NCBI GenBank assembly: GCA_963788935.1
Contig: CAWBIM010000006.1
Location: 62,001 to 126,000 of the forward strand
Length of the DNA stretch: 64,000 nt
From: JAOPZW01 sp963788935
GTDB lineage: Bacteria; Actinomycetota; Thermoleophilia; Solirubrobacterales; Solirubrobacteraceae
Direction of reading: 5' to 3'
Position 1 is the first letter of the stretch; every line of letters begins with the position of its first letter. Position numbers and translations under genes: made by a program. Below the pieces are notes generated by a model. It searched no databases. It was not told the DNA's origin and worked only from the letters and a program-made list of their open reading frames with translations. Of this stretch, positions 8,205-17,214 are shown piece by piece.

Positions 8205-8961
8205 CTACGCGCGTGCCCGGCGGGCGCGGAGCAGTTCGCGCGCGCCGAGGACGACGGCGGCGAGGACGGCGACGGCGAGCGCGCCGTGCGTCAGGGCGCC
8301 CGCGGCGGCGCCGAACGACGTCGCTGAAGGCGTAGCCGACGAGCGTGAAGCTCGTGGCCCACACGAGCGTGCCGAGCAGGCTCCAGGGCAGGAACGCCCG
8401 CAGCCGCATCCCGGACGCGCCGGCCAGGAACGGGGCGACCGCGCGGACGAGGCCGACGAAGCGCCCGACGAGGATCGCCTTCGGCCCGTGCTGGGCGAAG
8501 AACGCCTCGACGCGCTCCAGGCGCGGGGCGGTGACGCCGAAGCGCGGGCCGCGCGTGATCACGAACCGGCGCCCGAGGCGCTGGCCCAGGGTGAAGCTCG
8601 CGAGGTCGCCGAGCGCGGCGGCGGTCCAGGCGACGAGGATCATCACCGGCAGGCTCACGTCGCCGTGCGCGGCGACGACGCCGCCGAGGACGATCGCGGT
8701 CTCGCCCGGCGCGAGCAGGCCGATGAATGCCCCGGTCTCGGCGAACGCGAGCGCCGCGACGAGCGCGTACGTCCACGTCCCGAGGGTCTCGGAGAGGTCG
8801 GTCAGCCAGCCCTCGATGTCGGGCATCGCGACCGCGCCCGACGCGAAGGCGGCGAGCGCGGCGGCGGCGACGACGCCGGTCCCGAGCAGCGCCACGCGGG
8901 CGCGGCGCGACATGCCGGTCGCGACGACGGCGCCGGACGCCGTCGCGGGGCGGAGGTTCAT
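8205..8961 (-). CDS. DedA/SNARE-associated family membrane protein, frameshifted near the C-terminus
   Basis: About 250 residues with several membrane helices. The DedA hallmarks are ETGAFIGLLAPGETAIVLGG, ASFTLGQRLGRRFV, FAQHGPKAILVGRFVGLVRAVAPFLAG and the final FTLVGYAFSD. DedA proteins act as undecaprenyl-phosphate or phospholipid transporters/scramblases. The first frame breaks after AFSDV around 8315-8323; the other frame continues FGAAAGALTHGALAVAVLAA (last membrane helix) and a basic tail to a stop at 8205. One surplus base accounts for this. ATG 8961 overlaps the upstream gene's stop as ATGA, so the two are translationally coupled. Confidence 0.82.
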
Positions 8962-10133
8962 GCGGCGGCCTGCATCGCGGTGGCGACCTCGCGGGGGCGC
9001 AGCGGGACCGGACGGCGCGCAGGCCGGCGCTCGGCCGGCGTCGCCGCGGGCACGTTGAGCGTCTCGGGTGCGTCCTCGGCGCTCCAGCGCGCGGTCGTCC
9101 GGCGCAGGCCGCTGAGGGCGGCGAGGCCGATCGGGGCCGGCAGCCAGATCGCGACCGAGCGGTAGGCGAGGACGGCGGCCACGGCCAGCGCCGGATCGAC
9201 GTGGAAGGCGAGCAGGACGCCGACCATCCCGCCGCTCACGGCGCCGGGGATCGGGATCGTGTTCGCGACCTGGCCGACGAAGTAGCCGAGGACGACGACG
9301 GCGAACGCGGGCGGCGTGCCGAGCGCGTGGAGCATGGCGAACAGGACCGCGGCGTCGAAGCCCCACCAGGCGAGCGCGCCGAGCAGGCGCGGGTCGCCGG
9401 AGCGCAGGAGCGCGAAGGCGTCGCGGATGCCGGTGCCCAGGGCGGCGGGGGTGTCGCCGGCGGCGGCCCGGACCTTCGCCACGCGCGAGGCGGGCGCCGC
9501 GATGCGGCGGACGTCGGCGGGCGTGTCGGGGCCGAGCGGCCGGGCGAAGGCGGCGAGCGCGAGGCCGCCGCCGATCGCCAGGGCGGCCGCGGTCGCGGGC
9601 ACGGCGCTCAGGGCGAGCGGGCCGTGGGCGTCGACGAGGCCGAGCGCGATCGCGCCGCCGGCCAGGGCGATCGACGTCAGGAAGACCGAGTAGAGCAGCA
9701 CCAGGAACGAGAGCAGCGTCCGCGTCGCGCCCCGCGCGCCGAGGCCGGCGCGGCGGAAGGACCAGATGGTCAGGGCCGCGCCGCCGACGCCGCCGGTGGG
9801 CAGCAGTCGGGTCGCGGCCGCGCCGCCGAGCGTGATCTGCGTGCTGGCGCGGAAGTCGAGGCGGTCGCTCGTGCGGCTGCCGACCAGCCAGAGCAGCGAG
9901 ACGTAGCCGACGAAGGACAGGACCTCGAAGATCGCGGCGGCGACGACCCAGCGCGGATCGGCGTCCAGCGCGCGGCCGAACGCGTGGGCGAACTCGCGGA
10001 CCGGGCCGCCGGCGGCGATGATCGCCACGACGGCGACGATCGCGACGGCGGCGGGCACGGCCGCCCGGCGCGCCATGGCGCGGACGTCGAGCGTCGGCAG
10101 GGCGAGGTCCGGAGTCGTGTCGGTGGCGGGCAT
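8958..10133 (-). CDS. Lysylphosphatidylglycerol-synthase-type (UPF0104/YbhN) membrane protein
   Basis: A 391-residue integral membrane protein with about eight hydrophobic helices. It has the pattern of the LPG-synthase transmembrane family: RASTQITLGGAAATRLLPTGG early, GALAWWGFDAAVLFAML, GYFVGQVANTIPIPGAVSGG and AVLAYRSVAIWLPAPIG. Relatives include the flippase half of MprF and glycan/lipid-associated YbhN proteins; there is no catalytic LPG-synthase domain. The start is set at MPATDT, although the frame is open to 10226. Its overlap with the DedA gene suggests joint function in envelope lipid handling. Confidence 0.8.
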   Translation of the reverse strand: MPATDTTPDLALPTLDVRAMARRAAVPAAVAIVAVVAIIAAGGPVREFAHAFGRALDADPRWVVAAAIFEVLSFVGYVSLLWLVGSRTSDRLDFRASTQITLGGAAATRLLPTGGVGGAALTIWSFRRAGLGARGATRTLLSFLVLLYSVFLTSIALAGGAIALGLVDAHGPLALSAVPATAAALAIGGGLALAAFARPLGPDTPADVRRIAAPASRVAKVRAAAGDTPAALGTGIRDAFALLRSGDPRLLGALAWWGFDAAVLFAMLHALGTPPAFAVVVLGYFVGQVANTIPIPGAVSGGMVGVLLAFHVDPALAVAAVLAYRSVAIWLPAPIGLAALSGLRRTTARWSAEDAPETLNVPAATPAERRPARRPVPLRPREVATAMQAAA

Positions 10134-10367
10134 GGCGGTCTGCAGTCGCGCGGCGCTTTCCAGCGATCCGCTGCCCTGCTGTTCGCAGCGGGAGCGGGTT
10201 CGGATGCTTGTGGTCGCGACGGTCATGCTCGCGATCGATTCTCCACTCGTGGGTGCGTTCGGTCACGGCAGCCTCCACCCGGCCTCGCAGGGGGGATATC
10301 CCTACCTCGGTGGGGCGCGCCCGGCATGCTTCGGTCCCCGCCCACCACCGAGGAGGACACGCACCCC

Positions 10368-11120
10368 ATGAGCCGGCGAGTCGCCGTCGTCACCGGCGCC
10401 GGATCCGGGATCGGCCGCGAGGTCACCCACGCCCTGCTCGCCGACGGCTGGGCGGTCGCGCTCGCGGGCCGGCGCGCGGACACGCTCGACGCGACCCTCA
10501 GCGGGGCGCCCGTCGCGGGCGACGCGACGCTCGTCGTCCCGACCGACGTCGCCGACCCGGCCGCCGTCGACGCGCTGTTCGCGGCGACGGTCGAGCGCTT
10601 CGGCCGCGTCGACCTGCTGTTCAACAACGCGGGCTCGTTCGGCTCCCCGGCGCCGTTCGAGGACTACGACCGCGAGGACTGGCGCGCACTCGTCGACACG
10701 AACCTCAGCGGCGCCTTCTACTGCGCGCAGGCGGCCTACCGCGCGATGAAGGCGCAGGACCCGCGCGGCGGGCGGATCGTCAACAACGGCTCGATCTCGG
10801 CCCACGTCCCGCGCCCGCACGCGGCCGCGTACACCACGACGAAGCACGCGGTCACGGGGCTCACGAAGCAGATCGCGCTGGAGGGCCGCGCCCACGACAT
10901 CGCGTGCGGGCAGATCGACGTCGGCAACGCGGCGACGGAGATGACCGCGGCGATGGAGCGCGGCGTGATCCAGGCCGACGGCTCGATCGCGGCCGAGGCG
11001 ACGATGGACGCGGGGAACGTCGCCCGCGCCGTCGTCTACATGGCGAGCCTGCCGCTCGACGCCAACGTGCTCTTCATGACCGTGATGGCGAACCGGATGC
11101 CGTTCGTCGGGCGGGGGTGA
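10368..11120 (+). CDS. SDR-family oxidoreductase
   Basis: A classical short-chain dehydrogenase of 250 residues. It has the Rossmann motif TGAGSGIG, the structural NNAG, catalytic Ser in NNGSISAHVP and the YTTTK catalytic pair. The substrate is unknown. The fingerprints suit an NAD(P)-dependent alcohol/ketone reductase. The GAGGAGG-type site lies about 13 bases before the ATG. It is a single-gene unit, divergent from the membrane-protein pair by about 230 bases and followed by a long repeat-filled gap. Confidence 0.88.
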   Translation: MSRRVAVVTGAGSGIGREVTHALLADGWAVALAGRRADTLDATLSGAPVAGDATLVVPTDVADPAAVDALFAATVERFGRVDLLFNNAGSFGSPAPFEDYDREDWRALVDTNLSGAFYCAQAAYRAMKAQDPRGGRIVNNGSISAHVPRPHAAAYTTTKHAVTGLTKQIALEGRAHDIACGQIDVGNAATEMTAAMERGVIQADGSIAAEATMDAGNVARAVVYMASLPLDANVLFMTVMANRMPFVGRG

Positions 11121-11341
11121 GGGGCGGCCGGGGGGCGCTCCGCTCGTGTCGTCGGCGGCGGGCTCGGCGTGGGCGGACGGCGCGGCGAGGGGGAGGCGGG
11201 CCGGCCGCGGTGGAGCGTCGCTCGGGCGCTCGGGGTCGGTCAGCAGCTCGAGGTGCGGATTTGCCGCGCATATCGCGGCGAAGCCGCGTCTCGATTTGTG
11301 TGGCGCGCGGTTGGGGCGAGTTCCGGCCGCCGCGCGTCTCC

Positions 11342-11514
11342 TTCTCGCCCCACGCATCGGCGCGGCCCGCGATCCGCGTCGGCGCTTCGCGCTACCGACG
11401 CCGGCCCCGCTTCCCCTCGCCGCAGCCGTTCGCGAGCGCCCGGCCCCGCCGCGAAGGGCCGCGCATGGCGCCGCCGCTCGGCGGCCCCGGTCGGCGACGG
11501 TGGGCCGGATTTGT
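11342..11514 (+). repeat. Dispersed intergenic repeat, copy A
   Basis: Starts at TTCTCGCCCCACGCATCGGC. The first 80 bases match copy B almost exactly (a few substitutions and one indel), and the match weakens over the next 90 (CGCGCAT-GCGCC, GTGGGCCG-TTT). Confidence 0.7.
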
Positions 11515-11598
11515 CAACCCCTGCTTGTCTTTTCCGGCCCGCGCCGGGCTGCAGACACCCCGTCCCACTCGGGCGCGGCGGCGGGCGCCATGCTCCCT

Positions 11599-11769
11599 TT
11601 CTCGCCCCACGCATCGGCGCGACCCGCGATCCGCGTCGGCGCTTCGCGCAACGACGCCGGTCCCGCTTCCCCTCGCCGCATCAGTTCACGAGCGCCGATC
11701 CCGCTGCGGACGGCCGCGCATAGCGCCGCGGCTGGGAAGGCGCCCGTCGGCCGAGTGGGCCGCGTTTCG
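11599..11769 (+). repeat. Dispersed intergenic repeat, copy B
   Basis: Direct repeat of copy A, offset about 257 bases: TTCTCGCCCCACGCATCGGC, then GATCCGCGTCGGCGCTTCGC, then GCTTCCCCTCGCCGCA. It leads into the inverted end CCGGAACTCGCCCC. Confidence 0.7.
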
Positions 11770-11802
11770 GACGCCAGCCGACCGGAACTCGCCCCGCCGC
11801 CC

Positions 11803-12825
11803 TCACGCCCGCGCCCCCGCCGCGCGCAGCGCGCCCGGCGCGAGCTCGGCCGCGACCCGCAGCGCCGCGATCTGGCCGCGGGCGTCGGCCTGCCACTGCC
11901 CCGCGAGGTCGTAGGCCGTGCCGTGGTCGACCGACGTCCGGATCACCGGCAGGCCGAGGGTCGCGCTCACCGTCCCGAAGAAGTCGAGCGTCTTCGAGGC
12001 GATGTGGCCCTGGTCGTGGTAGAGCGCGATGACGCCGTCGAAGCGGCCCTCGTGGCCCTGGTGGAAGACCGCGTCGGCCGGAACGGGCCCCGAGACCTCG
12101 ACCCCGTCCGCCCGGGCGCGCTCGACCGCCGGGCGCAGGACGCGGATCTCCTCGTCGCCCATCATCCCGCCCTCGCCCGCGTGCGGGTTGAGCGCCGCGA
12201 GGGCGATGGTCGGCTCGTCCACGCCGAGGTCGCGCAGCAGCCCGTCGACGTGCACGATCGCGCCGTGCACGCGCTCCTCGTCGAGCGCGTCGATCGCGTC
12301 GCGCAGGGACAGGTGGCGCGTGAGGAAGAAGATCCGCAGCTTGCCGACGACGAACATCGTGTAGACGGCGTCGGGGTCCGCGCCGAGCAGGTCGGCGAGC
12401 AGCTCGGTGTGGCCGGGGAACTTCAGGCCGCCCGCCTTCGCCGCCTCCTTGTTGATCGGGCCGGTGACGATGCCCGCGACGGCGCCGTCGCGCGCGAGCG
12501 CGCAGGCGCGCTCGATCCACTCGAGCGCGGCGCGGCCGTGATCGGCGTCGATCTCGCCGAAGCGGACCTCGCCCATGTTGTCGAGGTCGACGAGGTCGAC
12601 GACGCCGCGCTCGCCGCGCGCCTCGTCGGGCCCGTCGACGCAGCGGATCTCGAGATCCAGCCCGCAGCCCTCGACGACCTGCGCGAGGACCCCGCGGTCG
12701 CCGACGACGAGCGGGACGAGCCCGTCGTACGCGGAGCCCTCGGCCAGCGCCTTGGCCATGATCTCCGGGCCGATGCCGGCCGGGTCTCCGAGGGTCAGCG
12801 CGAGGGTGGGTCGTGTGCTCCCCAT
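11803..12825 (-). CDS. pdxA2: 4-phospho-threonate 3-dehydrogenase, PdxA2 type
   Basis: A 340-residue PdxA-family dehydrogenase. GDPAGIGPEI opens the protein, and the three metal-binding histidines sit in FPGHTE, YHDQGH and DHGTAYD. TGPINKEA and ALNPHAGEGG are family blocks. True PdxA acts in vitamin B6 synthesis, but PdxA2 paralogues oxidise 4-phospho-threonate or -erythronate to a decarboxylated triose phosphate in sugar-acid catabolism. Because the gene follows a DUF1537 kinase and a permease, PdxA2 is the better reading. A perfect AGGAGG lies four bases before ATG 12825. The start overlaps the kinase gene by 31 bases. Confidence 0.88.
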   Translation of the reverse strand: MGSTRPTLALTLGDPAGIGPEIMAKALAEGSAYDGLVPLVVGDRGVLAQVVEGCGLDLEIRCVDGPDEARGERGVVDLVDLDNMGEVRFGEIDADHGRAALEWIERACALARDGAVAGIVTGPINKEAAKAGGLKFPGHTELLADLLGADPDAVYTMFVVGKLRIFFLTRHLSLRDAIDALDEERVHGAIVHVDGLLRDLGVDEPTIALAALNPHAGEGGMMGDEEIRVLRPAVERARADGVEVSGPVPADAVFHQGHEGRFDGVIALYHDQGHIASKTLDFFGTVSATLGLPVIRTSVDHGTAYDLAGQWQADARGQIAALRVAAELAPGALRAAGARA

Positions 12826-13976
12826 CCGTCCTCCTTCCACAGGTCGTCCACCAGGGTCGTCAGGGTGCCGTCGTCGCCGACGAGGCCGCCCTTCGTCACG
12901 ATCGCGAGCCCCGACCACGGGCCGCCCTGCAGCGCGCCGCGCGGGCACAGCGGCGCGACCTCGCCGCGGACGCCGAGCCGGTCGGCGCCGAGCGCGTCGA
13001 CGAGCGTCGAGGCCATGTGGCCGCCGCTGGCGACGACGCCGCGGCAGCGCAGGCCGCGCTCGTGCGCGCGGCCGAGGAGCGCGGCCGCCTCGGAGGCGGC
13101 ACGGTCCGCGAGGCGCGGGTCGCGGTGCTCGTCGTCGGGGTCCGAGCCGTCGATCGTCTCGACCACGACGGTGCAGCCGCCGGGCGTCATGGTGGTCCAC
13201 GGCGGGTCGTCGGCGCCCGCGAGGGCGACGGTGCGTGCGGCGCGCAGCGCGTCGAACTGGCGGTGGTTGAGCGTCGTGTTCGAGCCGAGCACGACGAGCA
13301 CGAACTCGGTCGTCCGGGTGGCGCCGGCGGGGTGGTGGCGCAGCCAGCCGCCCGGCGACGCCGTGACGACCGGGACGCCCTCCCGCTCGAGCGCGTCGAC
13401 CGCCTCGGCCGCGGCTCGCAGGTCGGCGTCGTCGGCCCCGTCGACGACGAAGCGCGCGGCCTGACCGGCGCGCACGCGGTCGGCGATCTCGGCGGGCGCG
13501 ACGACCTCCGCGGCGGCGGCGCCGAACAGCGCCGGGGCGACCTCGACCGCACGGCGCGTGCCGCTCGCCCGCTGGCGGCCGCCGGCGCACACGCGCCCCG
13601 CGTCGGGGAACGCGGGCACGGCGACGACGACCGCGTCGGGCAGGCCCGCGCCCGCGAGCAGCCCGTCGAGCTCCTCGGCGGGCGCGCCGCGCAGCGTCGA
13701 GTCGATGCGCTGCTCGAAGCGCGTGCAGCCGAGGTCGCGCAGCCGCCGGGCCCACGCCTCGGCCGTCGCGCGCGGGCCGGAGGCGGCGTCGCGCGTGCGC
13801 ATGTCGACGACCACGCCGCGCGGGCGGAACGCCTCGGGCAGGTCCTCGGGCCGCCACACGACGAGCGTCTCGACCCCGCCCTCGCGCAGCCGGGCGGCCG
13901 AGCCCAGCGCGCCGGTCAGGTCGTCGGCGAGCACGCCGATCTGCGGGCCCGGCGCGGCGGGGTCGGGCTCACCCAA
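12795..13976 (-). CDS. Four-carbon acid sugar kinase (DUF1537; DtnK/OtnK-like)
   Basis: A 393-residue member of the DUF1537 kinase family, which phosphorylates D-threonate, L-threonate or erythronate at C4. IGVLADDLTGALGSA is the N-terminal substrate domain motif and FEQRIDSTLRGAP the conserved KxDSTLRG-like block. The C-terminal nucleotide-binding half contains GVVASGGHMAST and LAIVTKGGLVGDDGTL. It overlaps the permease gene upstream (8 bases) and pdxA2 downstream (31 bases), so the three genes form one translationally coupled operon. The exact tetronate cannot be decided from sequence. Confidence 0.85.
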   Translation of the reverse strand: MGEPDPAAPGPQIGVLADDLTGALGSAARLREGGVETLVVWRPEDLPEAFRPRGVVVDMRTRDAASGPRATAEAWARRLRDLGCTRFEQRIDSTLRGAPAEELDGLLAGAGLPDAVVVAVPAFPDAGRVCAGGRQRASGTRRAVEVAPALFGAAAAEVVAPAEIADRVRAGQAARFVVDGADDADLRAAAEAVDALEREGVPVVTASPGGWLRHHPAGATRTTEFVLVVLGSNTTLNHRQFDALRAARTVALAGADDPPWTTMTPGGCTVVVETIDGSDPDDEHRDPRLADRAASEAAALLGRAHERGLRCRGVVASGGHMASTLVDALGADRLGVRGEVAPLCPRGALQGGPWSGLAIVTKGGLVGDDGTLTTLVDDLWKEDGWGAHDPPSR

Positions 13977-15363
13977 CGGGCTGCGTCCGGCGCGCCGGCG
14001 CCGGCGCGGTGTCGCGCGTGAACCGCGCCTCGTCGCGCGGCGCGCGCTCGAGCGCGGGGTCGTGCGCGACGCGCGTCGCGAGCACGCTGCCGGCCAGCAG
14101 GATCACTGCGAGCGCGATCAGGCCGCCGTCGGTCGAGCCGGTCGCGTCCTCGACGAGGCCGACGAGGTACGGGCCGACGAAGCCGCCGATGTTCCCGATC
14201 GAGTTGATGAGCGCGATGCCCGCGGCCGCCGCGGTGCCGCTGAGCAGCGCGGCCGGCATCGTCCAGAACACGGGGTGCGCGCCGAGCAGGAAGAACAGGC
14301 CGACCGCGAGCGCGGGAATCGCGGCGATCGGGCCGACGACCGTGCTCACGACGAACGCGACCGCCGCGACGACGAGGCACACGCTGACGATGCGCTTGCG
14401 CTCGCCCGTGCGGTCCGAGCGGCGCGAGATCAGGACCAGGCCGACGATCGCGACCGTGTACGGGATCGCCGTGACGAAGCCCTTGCCGACGTCGCCCAGG
14501 CCGGAGATGTTGTCGACGATCTCGCCCACCCAGAACGACAGGCCGTAGACGTTGACGACCATGCAGAAGTACAGGAGGCCGAACGCGAGCACGCGCCGGT
14601 CCTTCAGGGCCTCGCCGACCGAGTGGCGCTCGGCCCGCGTGCGGGTGCGCTCCTCGCTCTCCAGGCGCCGCGCGAGCCAGCGCTTCTCGTCGTCCTCGAG
14701 CCACGCCGCGTGCTCGGGGCCGTCGTCGAGGTAGAAGAGGACGAACACGCCCGCGAGGACGGCCGGGAGGGCCTCGATGAGGAACAGCCACTGCCAGTCG
14801 GTCAGGCCGGCGACGCCGCCGAAGACGGACATGATCCCGCCGGAGATCGGCGCCCCGATCGCGTAGGAGATCGCGATCGCCGACATGAAGAACCCGACCG
14901 CCTTCGCCCGCTCGCGGGCGGGGAACCAGTACGAGAGGTAGAGGATCATGCCCGGGAAGAAGCCGGCCTCGGCGACGCCGAGCAGGAAGCGCACGGCGTA
15001 GAAGCTCGCGGCGCCCTGCACGAACATCGTGCACGCCGAGATGATGCCCCACGTGATCATGATCCGCGCGATCCACTTGCGCGCCCCGAAGCGGTGGAGC
15101 GCGAGGTTGCTCGGGACCTCGAGGAAGAAGTAGCCGATGAAGAAGATCCCGGCGCCGAAGCCGTAGACGGCGCTCGAGAAGCCGAGGTCCTCCTGCAGCT
15201 TGTCCTGGGCGAACGTGACGTTCACCCGGTCCAGGTAGGCGATGACGTAGAGCCCCAGGAGGACGGGGATGAGGCGCGCGGCAACCTTGCGCATCGTCCT
15301 CGTCTGCAGTTCGTCGACCGCGCTGCGATCGTCGGTGGTGGTGGGGGCGTCGGCGCTGGACAT
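13969..15363 (-). CDS. MFS sugar-acid/anion permease (ACS family)
   Basis: A 464-residue, 12-helix MFS transporter of the anion:cation symporter group (tartrate, glucarate, phthalate permeases). YLDRVNVTFAQ at the end of helix 1, GYFFLEVPSNLALHRFGARKWIARIM between helices 2 and 3, and RFLLGVAEAGFFPGMILYLSYWFPARERAKA are highly characteristic. The central loop is long and charged. It is the first gene of the kinase/PdxA2 operon and would import the four-carbon acid. ATG 15363 is chosen; the frame is open to 15423. The MarR gene ends 56 bases upstream on the same strand. Confidence 0.88.
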   Translation of the reverse strand: MSSADAPTTTDDRSAVDELQTRTMRKVAARLIPVLLGLYVIAYLDRVNVTFAQDKLQEDLGFSSAVYGFGAGIFFIGYFFLEVPSNLALHRFGARKWIARIMITWGIISACTMFVQGAASFYAVRFLLGVAEAGFFPGMILYLSYWFPARERAKAVGFFMSAIAISYAIGAPISGGIMSVFGGVAGLTDWQWLFLIEALPAVLAGVFVLFYLDDGPEHAAWLEDDEKRWLARRLESEERTRTRAERHSVGEALKDRRVLAFGLLYFCMVVNVYGLSFWVGEIVDNISGLGDVGKGFVTAIPYTVAIVGLVLISRRSDRTGERKRIVSVCLVVAAVAFVVSTVVGPIAAIPALAVGLFFLLGAHPVFWTMPAALLSGTAAAAGIALINSIGNIGGFVGPYLVGLVEDATGSTDGGLIALAVILLAGSVLATRVAHDPALERAPRDEARFTRDTAPAPARRTQPVG

Positions 15364-15419
15364 AGTGCTTGCGTGCCCGCTCGATGTGCGGTCTGAAACG
15401 ATGTTTCGCGCGTCAACCG

Positions 15420-15893
15420 TCACGGGATGACGTTCACGATCGGCCGCGGCGCGGCGTGGGCGGCGTCGGGCTGAGCGACGCTCGCCGCGACCCGCTCGAG
15501 CAGGTCGGCGAGCTGCGCGGTCTCCGCCTCGGTGAGCGGTGCGCGCAGGCGCGCGTCGTGCCGGCGCGCGACGCGCCGCAGCCGCGCGAAGAGCGCCGCG
15601 CCCTCGTCGGTGAGCGCGACGTGCTGGACGCGCTGGTTGTCCGGTTCGCGCCAGCGGCGCACGAGGCCCTGGGCCTCCATGGCCTTGAGGTGGTGGGTGA
15701 GCGTCGCGGCGGTGATGCCCATCGCCGCGGCCATCTCGGCCTGGGTGCCCCAGCGCTGCGCGCGGACGAGGACGAGGATCTGGAACGTCGCGGCCGAGCC
15801 GCCCGCGTCGGCCATCGCGCGCTCGAAGGCCTGGGTGACGACGCGCGAAGTGCGCGCCAGGCGCAGGCCGATGGGCAGGCCCTCGGGCGGCAT
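15420..15893 (-). CDS. MarR-family regulator
   Basis: A 157-residue winged-helix regulator. WGTQAEMAAAMGITAATLTHHLKAMEAQGLVRR is the recognition helix region, followed by the wing with REPDNQRVQHVALTDEG. MarR proteins are usually ligand-released repressors. It precedes the permease/kinase/PdxA2 operon on the same strand and is divergent from the cupin gene. A 28-bp palindrome in the 100-base spacer is its probable operator. The start at MPPEGLP is chosen; the open frame extends to 15953. Confidence 0.85.
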   Translation of the reverse strand: MPPEGLPIGLRLARTSRVVTQAFERAMADAGGSAATFQILVLVRAQRWGTQAEMAAAMGITAATLTHHLKAMEAQGLVRRWREPDNQRVQHVALTDEGAALFARLRRVARRHDARLRAPLTEAETAQLADLLERVAASVAQPDAAHAAPRPIVNVIP

Positions 15894-15922
15894 GGCGGTG
15901 AGGCTACCACGACCCTTCGATG

Positions 15923-15950
15923 TCGAATCGTTTGATATCCAATGGTTCGA
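15923..15950. promoter_or_regulatory. 28-bp imperfect palindrome, probable MarR operator
   Basis: The palindrome is centred on GATATC at 15936/15937 with outer arms TCGAATC and GGTTCGA; 22 of 28 positions are symmetric. It is AT-rich against the background and lies between the divergent MarR and cupin genes, 30 bases upstream of marR and 43 upstream of the cupin GTG. Confidence 0.65.
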
Positions 15951-15993
15951 CACCCCCGGCCCAGACGGCCATCAGCGACGAAAGGAGGCCACC

Positions 15994-16347
15994 GTGCCCC
16001 CCGAACCGATCGTCCTCGACGCCCCCGCCGATCTCGCCACCGGCGGGACGGCCGAGCTCTTCCGCGGCGCCGACCACGGGATCGACGTCTCGTTCTTCCT
16101 CAACCACGCGGCGCCCGGCAGCGGCGCGGAGGCCCACCGGCACCCGTACGCCGAGGTCTTCGTCGTGCTCGACGGCGACGTCACGTTCACCGTCGAGGGC
16201 CGCGACCACGCCGCCCGCGGCGGCCACGTCGTGGTCGTGCCCGCGGGCGCCGCCCACGCCTTCCGCAACGCAGGCGACGGCACGCTCGAGATGGTGTCGA
16301 TCCATCCCGCGGCGGCGATGGAGACCGAATGGCTGGAGGCGTCATGA
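15994..16347 (+). CDS. Small cupin-domain protein
   Basis: A 117-residue single-domain cupin. Cupin motif 1 is GSGAEAHRHPYAEVFVVLDG (two His and one Glu as metal ligands) and motif 2 is PAGAAHAFRNAG. The function may be an isomerase, dioxygenase or ligand-binding role; it cannot be chosen from sequence. GTG 15994 is supported by AAAGGAGG five bases upstream. It shares a divergent control region with the MarR gene and overlaps the next gene as ATGA. Confidence 0.85.
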   Translation: MPPEPIVLDAPADLATGGTAELFRGADHGIDVSFFLNHAAPGSGAEAHRHPYAEVFVVLDGDVTFTVEGRDHAARGGHVVVVPAGAAHAFRNAGDGTLEMVSIHPAAAMETEWLEAS

Positions 16348-17018
16348 GCCTGCTCGAACGCAGCGCCGCCGTCACCGGCCCGCTCGTCGGGGCGGCGTTC
16401 CTGGGCGGCGTCGGCACCGCGGTCAAGCTCTCCGACCACCCGTACCCGCGGCCGGGCGCGGACGCCGACGCGATCCGCACGTACTTCACCGACGGCGCCC
16501 GCGGCGCGCGCGTGAGCGCGACCGGCCAGCTCGTCTCGGCCACCGCGCTCGCCGCGTTCTCCGGCGCGGTCGCCTCGTTCGCGCGGCGCTCCGGCCGGCG
16601 CGGGCTGCGCCGCCGCCGCGACCCGGCCGCCGACCGGCTCGCGGCCGCGGCCGTCGCGGGCGGCGCGGTCGCGAGCGCCGCGCTGGCGGCCTCCGGCCTG
16701 CACGCGGCCGCGCTGACGACCCGGCGCGCCGCCGACCCGGGCCGCGCGGTCGCCCTGCATCGCCGCGCGTTCCTCGCGGGCGGGCCGACGCACGGCGCCG
16801 GCTTCGGGCTGCTGCTCGGCGCGCTCGGCCTCGCGGGGCTGCGCGGCGGCACGCTCCCGCGCCCGCTGGCCGTCGCCGCGGTCGCGGCGGCGGTGCCGAA
16901 CCTGCTCGGGCCGCTCTACCTCGTCGCGGAGCCCGCGGGCTGGTTCATCCCGATGGGACGGTTCCCCGGGCTGATCGTCACGGGCGTCGCGGGCGCGCAC
17001 ATCGCGCGGGCCGGCTGA
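16344..17018 (+). CDS. Integral membrane protein of unknown function
   Basis: A 224-residue protein with hydrophobic segments near residues 8-27, 60-75, 95-118 and 145-195, Ala/Gly-rich and with basic loops (RRSGRRGLRRRRD). I do not recognise a family. The ATG overlaps the cupin stop (ATGA), so cupin and membrane protein are co-translated and probably both under the MarR operator. Confidence 0.7.
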   Translation: MSLLERSAAVTGPLVGAAFLGGVGTAVKLSDHPYPRPGADADAIRTYFTDGARGARVSATGQLVSATALAAFSGAVASFARRSGRRGLRRRRDPAADRLAAAAVAGGAVASAALAASGLHAAALTTRRAADPGRAVALHRRAFLAGGPTHGAGFGLLLGALGLAGLRGGTLPRPLAVAAVAAAVPNLLGPLYLVAEPAGWFIPMGRFPGLIVTGVAGAHIARAG

Positions 17019-17214
17019 ACACGAAGCACGAGAGGGTGGTGGACGGGCCGAGAGCTCGCCCCCCAGCTTGCTCTCGACCCGCGATGGACCACCTGGCAGT
17101 CAGCGGACAGAGAGGCCGACTGTCAGAGAGGTTGATCGGCGCGGGCCCGGAGGACTTGAGGCGGGTTCGCGCACGATCCGCGGCGCGGTCGCGCAGATCC
17201 CGGTCGGCCGGGCA
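17019..17214. other. Intergenic spacer, convergent genes
   Basis: About 200 bases with no gene. A short imperfect direct repeat (GGACAGAGAGG / TGTCAGAGAGG, 17105-17137) is the only structure seen. Confidence 0.4.

Larger units (their letters stand above)
11313..11795. repeat. Element bounded by a 14-bp inverted repeat
   Basis: GGGGCGAGTTCCGG at 11313-11326 and its exact complement CCGGAACTCGCCCC at 11782-11795 enclose the two direct repeat copies. No transposase lies inside. The same GGGGCGAGTTCC end is found in the third copy near 50.99 kb. Confidence 0.6.
11121..11802. other. Non-coding 680-base gap filled by repeats
   Basis: No convincing gene is present. Open frames here are low-complexity Arg/Pro/Ala translations of the repeat and differ in every frame. 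The gap contains two direct repeat copies and a flanking inverted repeat (separate entries) plus a locally less GC-rich patch near 11257-11300 and 11508-11535. Confidence 0.6.

Noticed and set aside
11169..11723. Open frames in the 11-12 kb gap
   Set aside because: Translation repeats itself because the DNA repeats, and all frames look equally Arg/Pro-rich, so this is not a gene.
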